This document shows positions 1-5,248 of a stretch of 6,083 nt of DNA, piece after piece. The DNA comes from Methylocystaceae bacterium (GTDB taxonomy: Bacteria > Pseudomonadota > Alphaproteobacteria > Rhizobiales > Beijerinckiaceae): NCBI GenBank assembly GCA_003152255.1, contig PLZT01000706.1, positions 1 through 6,083 of the forward strand, written 5' to 3'. The stretch's first letter is position 1. Each line of letters starts with the position of its first letter. The notes beneath the pieces were generated by a model, which was not told the origin of the DNA, ran no database searches, and saw nothing but the letters and a program-made list of their open reading frames with translations. A program made the position numbers and the translations under genes.

Positions 1-351
1 AACCAATTTTAGGTCAGGCTCTAAGTTAGGCCACGCGCGAATTCTATCTCGATTTCGCGAGGGCGACGACAATGCCGGCCCATGCCTTGGCGGCTCCGAC
101 CCACGGTCATCTCATTTTAATCAGGATGTTCGCCATCATGAATGGCGAAGACGATAATGACGTTGAACATCGCCGCCGACAAGCGCTCGTTCAAACTCCG
201 CGAGAACGCCAATTAGGCAAGTTTCGTCCAAGTCCAGCGCGATGCAATCGCGGGATGTGATGGATGTTCGCGCTTTCAAAAACGTCAGTCCGCACGTCCG
301 CGGTTGATCGCCGGACCGCTGCGCCAAGTCGGCGGGAGTGTCCGGAGCGTC
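1..351. other. Left-edge stretch without a convincing gene
   Basis: No reading frame here has a good start codon with a ribosome-binding site. The least bad candidate is on the minus strand from a TTG at 327 to a TGA at 136 (63 codons). Its second half has natural-looking codons and protein-like composition (residues such as IGVLAEFERALVGG). However, it has no ATG or GTG, no Shine-Dalgarno, and lies in the same frame just after the stop of the DUF763 gene. It could be the decayed 3' part of another gene. I do not recognise it and do not call it as a CDS. Confidence 0.4.
129..149. repeat. Perfect 8-bp inverted repeat with 5-nt loop
   Basis: TTCGCCAT (129-136) and ATGGCGAA (142-149) are exact reverse complements separated by CATGA. 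The left arm overlaps the stop codon (136-138) of the weak minus-strand frame at 136-327. There is no run of T on either side, so it does not look like a classical intrinsic terminator. Its role is unknown and chance is possible. Confidence 0.35.
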
Positions 352-1656
352 TCATTCCAAAGTTCCGATTGGAGCCTGCCCGGCCGTCAGGTCATTGGTG
401 TCGGCGCAATCCTGGGGAGGACGCTCCCATCCGAAAACGCTCCGGCCGCCATAGGAATGAGAGAACTGTCGCTCTTGCGCGATCAACTCTTCGATAGGAG
501 GATTCGAGGTCTGGCGCTCGACATATCGAGAGTGCTCGTCGAGCCGCTTCAGCGCGGCCAGCTCTTCCTCACGACCAAGCTTCGCGCTCTGGACAGCAGA
601 TTTTAGCACCTGGATCGTTTGATCATAAACCCGAAGCGGAACAGGAAACGGATGCCGATCCTTCCCTCCGTGCGCAAACGAAAAACGCGCTGGGTCGGTG
701 AAACGGTAGGGTGCGCCATGCACGACCTCGGCGACCATCGCCAGCGCGCGCACGGTCCGCGCTCCCACCCCCGGAACGAGCAGCAACTCGGCGAAGTCGG
801 AAGGGCCCCGATCCGCCGCTGCCGCCAAGTTGGCGTAAAGGCGTGGCTTGAGGACGTCGCTTGAGCGAACGTCGTGATGGGCCGGCATGATCAAATGCGG
901 CAGAAAGGGCTGCTTCGAAACGGTCGGTTTCGCGGGCTTCTCAGCCTGGCCATCCAGGGCCGACAATTCGCGCGCGACTCCATCGGGGCCCAATGATTGG
1001 AGAACGTCGAGCTGACTGCGGCGGGAGGCTTCGGCGCGGCGATCAGTGAGGTTGACGATCTCACCCTGCCCGACTCCGTCAATGGCGGAATGCGGCTCTT
1101 CGACGAAACTTTTCAGGCCTTCCGAAAGCCAATGATAACGGCGCGCTTGCTTGCGGTCTCCGTTCATTCCCTGTTGGATCACCACCCACTGGCCATCGTT
1201 GGTCACGATAAAGCCGTGAAGATAAAGGTCGAAGCCGTCCTGCACGGCGGCGCTGTCCACTTTGGCGACGAGCCGGCTGGCGGTTGCCAATGCCGACCCG
1301 TCAAATCCCACACGCTCCCCGATTGAGACGAGTTCCTGCGGAGTTTGCCGTGAATGCTTCCCGCGGCCGCCACAGACATGGATCCCCAGTTCGTCCGAGA
1401 GCGGCGCTAACCCGCGTTTCAGCGCGCCGATCACGCTCGTGGTAACGCCCGAGGAGTGCCAGTCCATGCCCATCACCGCCCCGAACGACTGGAACCAGAA
1501 GGGGTGGGCGAGACGACGCAGCAACTCTTCGCGGCCATAATGATGGACGATGGCTTCGCTCATCACCACGCCCAGGCGGGTCATCCGATCCGCTAGCCAC
1601 TTTGGCACCCGCCCGCCGTGCAAGGGAAGATCAGCGCTTCCAGATCTCCGTGCCAT
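352..1656 (-). CDS. DUF763 domain-containing protein, function unknown, possibly DNA-associated
   Basis: The encoded protein has 434 residues and is full length for DUF763 (Pfam PF05559), a family of archaea and bacteria without an established reaction. Family-typical blocks are SADLPLHGG-VPKWL (about 7-21), HPFWFQSFGAVMGMDWHSSG (51-70) followed by VTTSVIGALKRGL, GIHVCGGRGKHSRQTP (91-106), DLYLHGFIVTNDGQWVVIQQGMN (143-165) and RYHWLSEG (173-180). Residues 291-314 (LLLVPGVGARTVRALAMVAE) look like a helix-hairpin-helix with the hxxhPGVGxxT pattern, which suggests contact with DNA; this is inference. The last 80 or so residues are charged and less characteristic. I start at 1656 because AGGAGG lies at 1661-1666, four bases upstream; an in-frame GTG at 1716 would add 20 unlikely residues. 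The nearest same-strand neighbour upstream is about 330 bp away, so it is probably transcribed alone. No signal peptide or membrane segment is seen, so it is presumably cytoplasmic. The family call is strong; the function is open. Confidence 0.9.
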   Translation of the reverse strand: MARRSGSADLPLHGGRVPKWLADRMTRLGVVMSEAIVHHYGREELLRRLAHPFWFQSFGAVMGMDWHSSGVTTSVIGALKRGLAPLSDELGIHVCGGRGKHSRQTPQELVSIGERVGFDGSALATASRLVAKVDSAAVQDGFDLYLHGFIVTNDGQWVVIQQGMNGDRKQARRYHWLSEGLKSFVEEPHSAIDGVGQGEIVNLTDRRAEASRRSQLDVLQSLGPDGVARELSALDGQAEKPAKPTVSKQPFLPHLIMPAHHDVRSSDVLKPRLYANLAAAADRGPSDFAELLLVPGVGARTVRALAMVAEVVHGAPYRFTDPARFSFAHGGKDRHPFPVPLRVYDQTIQVLKSAVQSAKLGREEELAALKRLDEHSRYVERQTSNPPIEELIAQERQFSHSYGGRSVFGWERPPQDCADTNDLTAGQAPIGTLE

Positions 1657-1660
1657 TGGT

Positions 1661-1666
1661 CCTCCT
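1661..1666 (-). promoter_or_regulatory. Strong Shine-Dalgarno of the DUF763 gene
   Basis: On the minus strand this reads AGGAGG followed by ACCA and the ATG at 1654-1656. The match to the anti-Shine-Dalgarno is complete. It fixes the start at 1656 instead of the longer GTG option at 1716. Confidence 0.85.
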
Positions 1667-1680
1667 GTGCATCGCTTGCG

Positions 1681-1718
1681 AGGTGACCGGGAATCACGCT
1701 GTCGCCACACGGTCACCT
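1681..1718. promoter_or_regulatory. 9-bp inverted repeat AGGTGACCG...CGGTCACCT upstream of DUF763, possible operator
   Basis: The arms AGGTGACCG (1681-1689) and CGGTCACCT (1710-1718) are perfect reverse complements with a 20-bp spacer. Their centres are 29 bp apart, close to three helical turns, so a dimeric regulator could bind both on one face. The repeat sits 25-62 bp upstream of the ATG, where a promoter or leader would be expected. A third copy of the core GTGACCG occurs at 1938-1944, and a partial one (GGTGACA) at 1742-1748. Alternatively, it could form a hairpin in the leader mRNA. No regulator is recognised by this motif. Confidence 0.4.
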
Positions 1719-1986
1719 ACGGCGTCGCATAGCTCCGCACTGGTGACAAGGACGGCCTAAATAGCGATGGAGATGCTATGATGCGGCAGCAACAGAAATT
1801 CAGATGCTTTGGCGACTTGGCGGCGGTGCGTGCTTCACAGGGATCCAAGGTCTTGCGACAGCGATTCCATCAAGGCCGCGCCGCAGCGAGCAGCCAGGTG
1901 ATGGCGACTATGGAATCAACGCGGCAAAATATTCAGAGTGACCGCTCAAGGTTTACATCCGTCGCCGATTGCGGGACTTCCTTGCT

Positions 1987-2292
1987 TCATCCGACATTTC
2001 CCGCCATCGCTCGAATGTGATCGAGGTCGAGGCGGCCCTTGGCGCCCCATCCCCTGACGCCGGATGGAATTGCGGGACGGAACTCTTCGTACAGCCGATA
2101 GGCTATTGACGCCAATTCTTGCGGTTCATGCGCGCCCGCCAATGAGGCCATGGCGTCGCGTGCGTCATCGAGGACGTCGCCGAAAGCACGAGTGAGATAA
2201 TTCATGACCGAAGCCGGATTTGTCGGCTGATCTTTCTGAAGGGCCCGAATGCCAGCTTCCGTATGGACCGCCTGAACCTTGCGGTTTAGCAA
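1987..2292 (-). CDS. Small conserved-looking hypothetical protein, probably missing its 5' end
   Basis: The frame codes for up to 101 residues, ending with a TGA at 1987-1989. I do not recognise a named family. The C-terminal part (residues about 65-95: AYRLYEEFRPAIPSGVRGWG followed by AKGRLDLDHI) has the compact, conserved look of short hypothetical proteins I have seen from rhizobia, with a Phe-Arg-Pro and a Gly-Trp-Gly block. Before that is an amphipathic helical stretch (NYLTRAFGDVLDDARDAMASLAG). The only early start is a TTG at 2290-2292 without a Shine-Dalgarno. An internal ATG at 2203-2205 would remove about 29 residues that look like real protein. The coding strand of the sbcC fragment begins at the same place in the opposite direction, so I infer that the true start was lost at the junction near 2290. 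No signal peptide or membrane segment is visible. Confidence 0.55.
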   Translation of the reverse strand: MLNRKVQAVHTEAGIRALQKDQPTNPASVMNYLTRAFGDVLDDARDAMASLAGAHEPQELASIAYRLYEEFRPAIPSGVRGWGAKGRLDLDHIRAMAGNVG

Positions 2293-3884
2293 GTCGATTG
2301 AGAACGGCGAGGGCGGAGCGGGTCGCTGCCGGCGCCCCGCTTGCAGATGCCAGACGTCTTCGGACGGAGATCGACGGTTTGCAGCGAGAGTACGACGTAC
2401 TTGGTGTGACGATCGAGGCAGCGATCCGAAACATCGAGGAAAGGCGCACCGGGCTGCACGCCGCGCAATTGAAGGCCAGGGAACACACGGTTCGGGGAGC
2501 GGATATCGCTGAGCGTCTCAGCTCCATAGACCGCGAAATCGCTCCATTTCTCGCCGCAGTGGACCGAACAGCCGAGCAGCTTAATGCCGATCCCGAGGGC
2601 GTGGCCGCCAGATTCATTGCGGTCGCCAAAGATTACGATGTCTTGCGTAAGCAGGTTGGCGAGCTCGATCTGACGTTGCAGCGGTTGGCACCTGATCGCG
2701 CAGCGGCCGCTGCTTCGGCGGAGCATGCCCGGACGCAGGTGACGGAGACTGCAGCCCGCCTTAATCAACGTCGTTCAGTCGTAGACGAGAAGACGGTGGC
2801 TCGGGCTAAGCTCTTTGATGGAGAGGCCACGGCCAGTCACCGCACGCGGATCAACGAAGGCCGCCGAATAGCCCGCGAAGCCCTCGCGACAGCGCGCGAG
2901 GCAAAATCCGCCGCTGCCGCCGCGTTTCAGGTGGCCGGCGCCCGCTGCGAGGAAGCCGTCTCGGCGTTGGAGGTGGCAACGCGGCGGCGCGCTTCAGCCG
3001 AGGAGGCATTCAACGCCGCCTGTCAGGGCGTTACGCGTTCGCATGATCAGGTTTCCGCGCTCATTGCCACTGATCTAACCGTGCGCACAGCGCTGCGGGC
3101 GCGAATTCAAGAAATCGACCGGGCCCTGAACGACGCCGGCACCGCCGTCCTGACGCGGCAGAACGACTTGAATAGGTCCCTTGAAGAGTGCGATGAGACA
3201 ACCGACTCGGAGGCGTTGACCGCCGCCGTCGCGATGCTGGCGACGGAAATTGGGGACTTGCACCAGCGAACCGGCGCGCTTGCCGCTGCGCTGGTGCGAG
3301 ACGATGAGGCACGCCGCGCTGCGGCAACCCTGTCGATGGAGATCGAGACGTCGAGAGCCGAACTCGCGATTTGGCAGGCCGTCGATGATGCCGTCGGCTC
3401 GGCCGGCGGCGACCGGTTCCGCCGCTTCGTACAGGGCATTACACTCGATCATCTGGTTCAACTGGCCAACAATCATCTCAACGCATTGAGCCTGCGGTAT
3501 AGGCTCGCCCGGGGGGCAGCATCCGATCTCACGCTGCATATTATTGATCGAGACATGGGCGACGAGGTCCGCGCGACCCGAAGCCTTTCAGGCGGCGAAC
3601 GCTTCCTGGTTTCTCTGGCGCTTGCGCTGGCGCTTTCAGGTCTCGAAGGCCGGGCGTCCTTTGTCGATACGCTGTTCATTGATGAAGGTTTCGGATCGCT
3701 TGACGCGGAGACTCTTGATATGGCGGTGGACGCGCTGGAAACATTGCAGGGACGCGGCCAGAAGGTCGGCGTTATCACTCACGTCGCCGCTATGATTGAC
3801 CGGATCGGCGTACAAGTGCGCGTCGAGAAGCGCGGCGCGGGACGCTCGGAAATCCGAATTTCCAATGGGCTCCGATCGACATAG
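2286..3884 (+). pseudogene. sbcC: C-terminal half of SbcC, DNA-repair exonuclease ATPase subunit (5'-truncated)
   Basis: SbcC pairs with the SbcD nuclease to open hairpins and trim DNA ends. It is an SMC/Rad50-like ATPase of roughly 1000-1200 residues. Only about 530 residues remain. A long Ala/Glu/Arg-rich coiled coil fills about 2300-3380. Then come the SbcC block GDRFRRFVQGITLDHLVQLA (about 3408-3467), the ABC signature LSGGE (3585-3599), Walker B with DEGFGSLD (about 3669-3704) and the His switch in VITHV (His at 3780-3782). Missing are the N-terminal Walker A half, the first coiled-coil arm and the CxxC zinc hook. Without Walker A it cannot form a normal ATPase site. The frame remains open upstream to a TTG at 2220, but 2220-2285 is the antisense of the hypothetical gene and carries no Shine-Dalgarno. 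No Met occurs until deep in the coiled coil. sbcD, normally just upstream, is absent. The remaining frame is uninterrupted, so the break is probably recent. Confidence 0.85.
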
Positions 3885-3896
3885 TCCGCCACCGGT

Positions 3897-3922
3897 GTCA
3901 CGCTGCACTTAAATACAAGAAT
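3897..3922 (+). repeat. Left terminal inverted repeat of the mini-element
   Basis: It begins GTCACGCTGCAC and finishes CAAGAAT, matching the right end in reverse complement at 22 of 26 positions. A T directly outside (3896) would give the TGT start usual for Tn7-like ends, but the right end has a C at the equivalent place. Confidence 0.7.
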
Positions 3923-4022
3923 CTGGATTCAGATATTTCAATAGCTTAGTCATGCGCTTAATTTGATAACGTGTATCAAATTTGATAATCTGGGCGCGTT
4001 TGCTGCACCTTATTTGATAATC
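3904..4022 (+). repeat. Left-end array of three 19-bp repeats, about 50 bp apart
   Basis: The copies are TGCACTTAAATACAAGAAT (3904-3922), TGCGCTTAATTTGATAACG (3953-3971) and TGCACCTTATTTGATAATC (4004-4022). Starts are 49 and 51 bp apart. Copies two and three are closest to each other; copy one is most like the outermost right copy. By analogy with Tn7 and Mu these would be transposase-binding sites. Confidence 0.65.
3962..3987. promoter_or_regulatory. Alternating TTTGATA/TATCAAA heptamers, possible operator or promoter
   Basis: TTTGATA (3962-3968), ACGTG, TATCAAA (3974-3980) and TTTGATA (3981-3987) follow one another. The last two form a perfect 14-bp palindrome, and the first two a 7-bp inverted repeat with a 5-nt loop. 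The segment lies between the second and third left-end repeats, upstream of the remnant reading frame at 4059. TTGATA (3963-3968) and GATAAT (3984-3989), 15 bp apart, could also serve as weak -35 and -10 boxes. A transposase that represses its own promoter would fit, but that is inference. Confidence 0.4.
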
Positions 4023-4058
4023 AGAACGCATCACATGCGCCGAATCTGGTGAGCCGAA

Positions 4059-4238
4059 ATGCCTGATCCCTTTCCCGATGAGGTGGCGCCGCAGGACTGG
4101 GAAGAAGCGCGCCGCCGAGCCGATGCGATACGCGAATTTTTGCGCCGGACACCACATGGATCGGCAATCGGCGAGATTTCGGCCATGCCCAGAGTCCCAG
4201 CACAGCCCGAGGCGTTATCATTATTGCAGCATATTTGA
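4059..4238 (+). pseudogene. 59-codon remnant, possibly the N-terminus of the element's transposase
   Basis: An ATG at 4059-4061 follows GGTGAG (4048-4053) at a five-base spacing. The frame ends at a TGA (4236-4238) inside the right-end repeats. The first 30 residues (MPDPFPDEVAPQDWEEARRR, then ADAIREFLRR) resemble the charged helical start that precedes the helix-turn-helix in TniA/Mu-like transposases of the retroviral-integrase class. That resemblance is from memory and weak. From about residue 32 the sequence becomes nondescript and runs into right-end sequence, as expected if an internal deletion joined the gene start to the far end. The DDE catalytic core is absent, so it cannot be an active transposase. 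It could alternatively be a small unrelated protein. Confidence 0.4.
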
Positions 4239-4313
4239 TAATTTCGTGCAAAATGCTTCTCAAATAAGCTGCAGCAGCACGCGCGAACCGGCGCATTCTT
4301 GCAATTACGTGCA
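4210..4313 (-). repeat. Right-end array of up to four repeats, 22-40 bp apart
   Basis: Read on the minus strand these are TGCACGTAATTGCAAGAAT (4313-4295), TGCAGCTTATTTGAGAAGC (4273-4255), TGCACGAAATTATCAAATA (4250-4232) and TGCAATAATGATAACG (4228-4213). The first two match the left-end repeats well. The third shares the TGCAC head, and the fourth needs a small gap. Spacing is tighter than on the left, as in Tn7 right ends. Confidence 0.55.
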
Positions 4314-4320
4314 ACGTGAC
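4295..4320 (-). repeat. Right terminal inverted repeat of the mini-element
   Basis: On the minus strand it begins GTCACGTTGCAC and finishes CAAGAAT. It differs from the left repeat at only four positions over 26. Similarity to the left end stops outside 4320. Confidence 0.7.
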
Positions 4321-4541
4321 GGAGACCCTTTCGGAAATTTGGGAACGCTGCGCCGCCGCCGCGTTGTCCAACGCAATGCGTCGCCTCAGGGCTCGCATAA
4401 CTACGCCGGGCACCTAAAGAACATGGCATTTTCAAAAGCTTAACGGACGCCGTTCCGGCGCGGTAGCGTCGGAAATTACCCATGGACATCGCAGCGACGG
4501 CTTGGGTTGGATCGCTTGGCACGCAGGCGCACACCCTTGAT
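4321..4541. other. Spacer between the mini-element and the HiPIP gene
   Basis: Nothing supportable is seen. A minus-strand frame from an ATG at 4413 has plausible helical residues up to the element edge and then runs into it, so it could be a gene fragment cut by the insertion, but the evidence is thin. A short hairpin CGCCG-TTC-CGGCG sits at 4448-4460. It has no T-run and is not called a terminator for the HiPIP gene. Confidence 0.4.
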
Positions 4542-4820
4542 TTAAGCCTTTTTCTCCGCCCAAAGCTTGCACCAGCCGCTGGACGAGATTGCGCCATCGA
4601 CCAGTTTGCAGCTAGATGGCGGCTCGAAGTTCATGCAATTTCCGCAGCTGTGGCCGTTCTTCGGCGAAGTCTCGTAGGCGACGGCCGATTGCGCCGACTT
4701 GGCCATTGCCGCGTTGACGTTGATCGCCAGGACCGGAACCGATAGCGCCACGGCGGCGCCTCGCAGCAGCGCACGGCGTGAAATGTCCACTTGCTGCCCG
4801 TATGTGCTGACATCGCTCAT
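4542..4820 (-). CDS. High-potential iron-sulfur protein (HiPIP), Tat-exported periplasmic electron carrier
   Basis: HiPIPs are small periplasmic proteins that carry one electron on a [4Fe-4S] cluster cycling between the 3+ and 2+ states, for example from a quinol-oxidising complex to a reaction centre or terminal oxidase. The precursor has 92 residues. A twin-arginine signal is clear: SRRALLR at 14-20, a hydrophobic stretch GAAVALSVPVLAINV, and a likely cut after AMA at residue 40. This leaves about 52 residues, a size typical of the short HiPIPs. The four cluster ligands are Cys59, Cys62, Cys71 and Cys84 (CxxC-x8-C-x12-C), with Tyr49, Trp83 and Trp87 as expected aromatic packing. Tat export suits a protein that folds around its cluster in the cytoplasm. 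I start at 4820 because GGAGGG lies at 4825-4830; the in-frame extension to 5039 has no such signal. It appears to be a single gene with no obvious redox partner in the window. The specific partner cannot be told from here. Confidence 0.92.
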   Translation of the reverse strand: MSDVSTYGQQVDISRRALLRGAAVALSVPVLAINVNAAMAKSAQSAVAYETSPKNGHSCGNCMNFEPPSSCKLVDGAISSSGWCKLWAEKKA

Positions 4821-4824
4821 CTCG

Positions 4825-4830
4825 CCCTCC
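4825..4830 (-). promoter_or_regulatory. Shine-Dalgarno of the HiPIP gene
   Basis: On the minus strand GGAGGG is followed by CGAG and the ATG at 4818-4820. It selects this start over upstream in-frame codons, and the resulting protein begins with a proper Tat leader. Confidence 0.8.
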
Positions 4831-4873
4831 ATGGCGCACACGGCGCCGCATCCATAAATTCCACGGAGATTAG

Positions 4874-4892
4874 CTGGCGGCGGCCCCGCCAG
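4874..4892. repeat. Perfect 7-bp GC-rich hairpin in the HiPIP upstream region
   Basis: CTGGCGG (4874-4880) and CCGCCAG (4886-4892) are exact reverse complements around the loop CGGCC. It lies 54-72 bp upstream of the HiPIP start codon, so it may be part of the leader or promoter region. No T-run follows on either strand. GC-rich hairpins of this size also arise by chance in such genomes. Confidence 0.35.
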
Positions 4893-5248
4893 GGAGGGTC
4901 GGAAACTACTCAGCCCACATAGATCGAAGGACGCGCCGCTTGCATCGACGGGGTAGTTTTCGCGACGCGTTGGCTTGGCCCGAAATCGATTGAGTAGATT
5001 CCGAGTCTGTTTGACGGGATCGCTGCTGGATACGGTCACAGATATTGCGCGACCAGTGGAACTTTAGAATGACCAGATAGAAAATCCGCGCCGATCGAGT
5101 CTTGATTTCTCTATTTCGCGCGTTCTGAATGAATGCAAAAGAAGCGGCCCATTCAGGTCTTCGTGCGCAAAATCTTCTGAAAGGCTTCGCAGCCGCCGCG
5201 TATCCACATGGTTCGATTTCCTTCCGGCTCCAACATGGGATCGCGCGC

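Larger units (their letters stand above)
1657..1986. other. 330-bp intergenic stretch upstream of DUF763
   Basis: Apart from the Shine-Dalgarno and the GTGACCG motifs, this stretch holds no gene I can support. A plus-strand frame at 1778-2020 starts with an ATG but encodes a low-complexity, Gln/Arg/Ser-rich product and overlaps the minus-strand hypothetical gene, so it looks accidental. No clear -35/-10 pair with good spacing was found on the minus strand. Confidence 0.5.
3897..4320. mobile_element. Internally deleted Mu/Tn7/TniA-type transposon (about 424 bp, non-autonomous)
   Basis: The two ends form terminal inverted repeats. Plus strand 3897-3922 and minus strand 4320-4295 align without gaps and match at 22 of 26 positions; both begin GTCACG and finish with CAAGAAT. 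Further in, minus strand 4021-3994 and plus strand 4256-4284 share TCAAATAAG-N-TGCAGCA and then CGCGC, with one mismatch and a small indel. A repeat of about 19 bp points inward from each end: three clear left copies about 50 bp apart, and on the right two clear copies plus two weak ones. Such asymmetric arrays are the transposase-binding sites of Tn7, Mu and Tn5053-like elements. The left part is visibly more AT-rich than the surroundings. I see no 5-bp target duplication (left flank CCGGT, right flank GGAGA), so it may have decayed or the end positions may be off by a base or two. The element lies 12 bp after the sbcC stop. The family assignment is inference; the end architecture is seen directly. 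Confidence 0.7.
4821..5248. other. Intergenic stretch of about 430 bp between HiPIP and the poxB fragment
   Basis: Apart from the Shine-Dalgarno and the hairpin, no gene is supported. Open frames crossing it on either strand have no ribosome-binding site and atypical composition. The promoter of HiPIP should be here, but I could not pick a convincing -35/-10 pair. No strong terminator follows the poxB fragment; a short stem GGCT/AGCC near 5184-5195 is too weak to call. Confidence 0.45.

Noticed and set aside
129..149. Intrinsic terminator at the left edge
   Set aside because: The stem is perfect but neither strand has a T-run after it.
1657..1716. Longer DUF763 start at a GTG (1716), adding 20 residues
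   Set aside because: AGGAGG sits directly in front of the ATG at 1656. The added residues are Arg-rich, unlike the family start, and the region holds a regulatory-looking inverted repeat.
2220..2285. Upstream extension of the sbcC frame to a TTG start at 2220
   Set aside because: This part is the antisense of the small hypothetical gene, shows no SbcC-like sequence (Pro/Cys-rich instead of coiled coil) and has no ribosome-binding site.
2165..2768. Long minus-strand frames (2165-2629 and 2286-2768) opposite sbcC
   Set aside because: They mirror the sbcC coding sequence, have Ser/Arg/Cys-rich low-quality products and no ribosome-binding sites.
3075..3539. Minus-strand frame of 154 codons opposite the SbcC C-terminus
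   Set aside because: It is a shadow in a GC-rich gene; the plus strand carries unmistakable ABC motifs here.
352..3884. A two-gene DNA repair system made of DUF763 and SbcC
   Set aside because: The genes are on opposite strands, separated by a breakpoint and another gene, and the SbcC piece lacks half of its ATPase. Their proximity looks accidental.
3904..4313. CRISPR array or phage attachment site as an explanation for the repeats
   Set aside because: The repeats are degenerate, unevenly spaced and point inward in opposite orientations from the two ends, which fits transposon ends and not a CRISPR array. No integrase gene or tRNA is present.
4031..4597. Minus-strand frame of 188 codons across the mini-element
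   Set aside because: It crosses both the element's right end and the HiPIP stop region, is rich in Cys/Arg/Ser and shows no family resemblance.
4821..5039. N-terminal extension of the HiPIP frame to 5039
   Set aside because: It would bury the twin-arginine signal about 88 residues into the protein, and the start at 4820 has its own Shine-Dalgarno.
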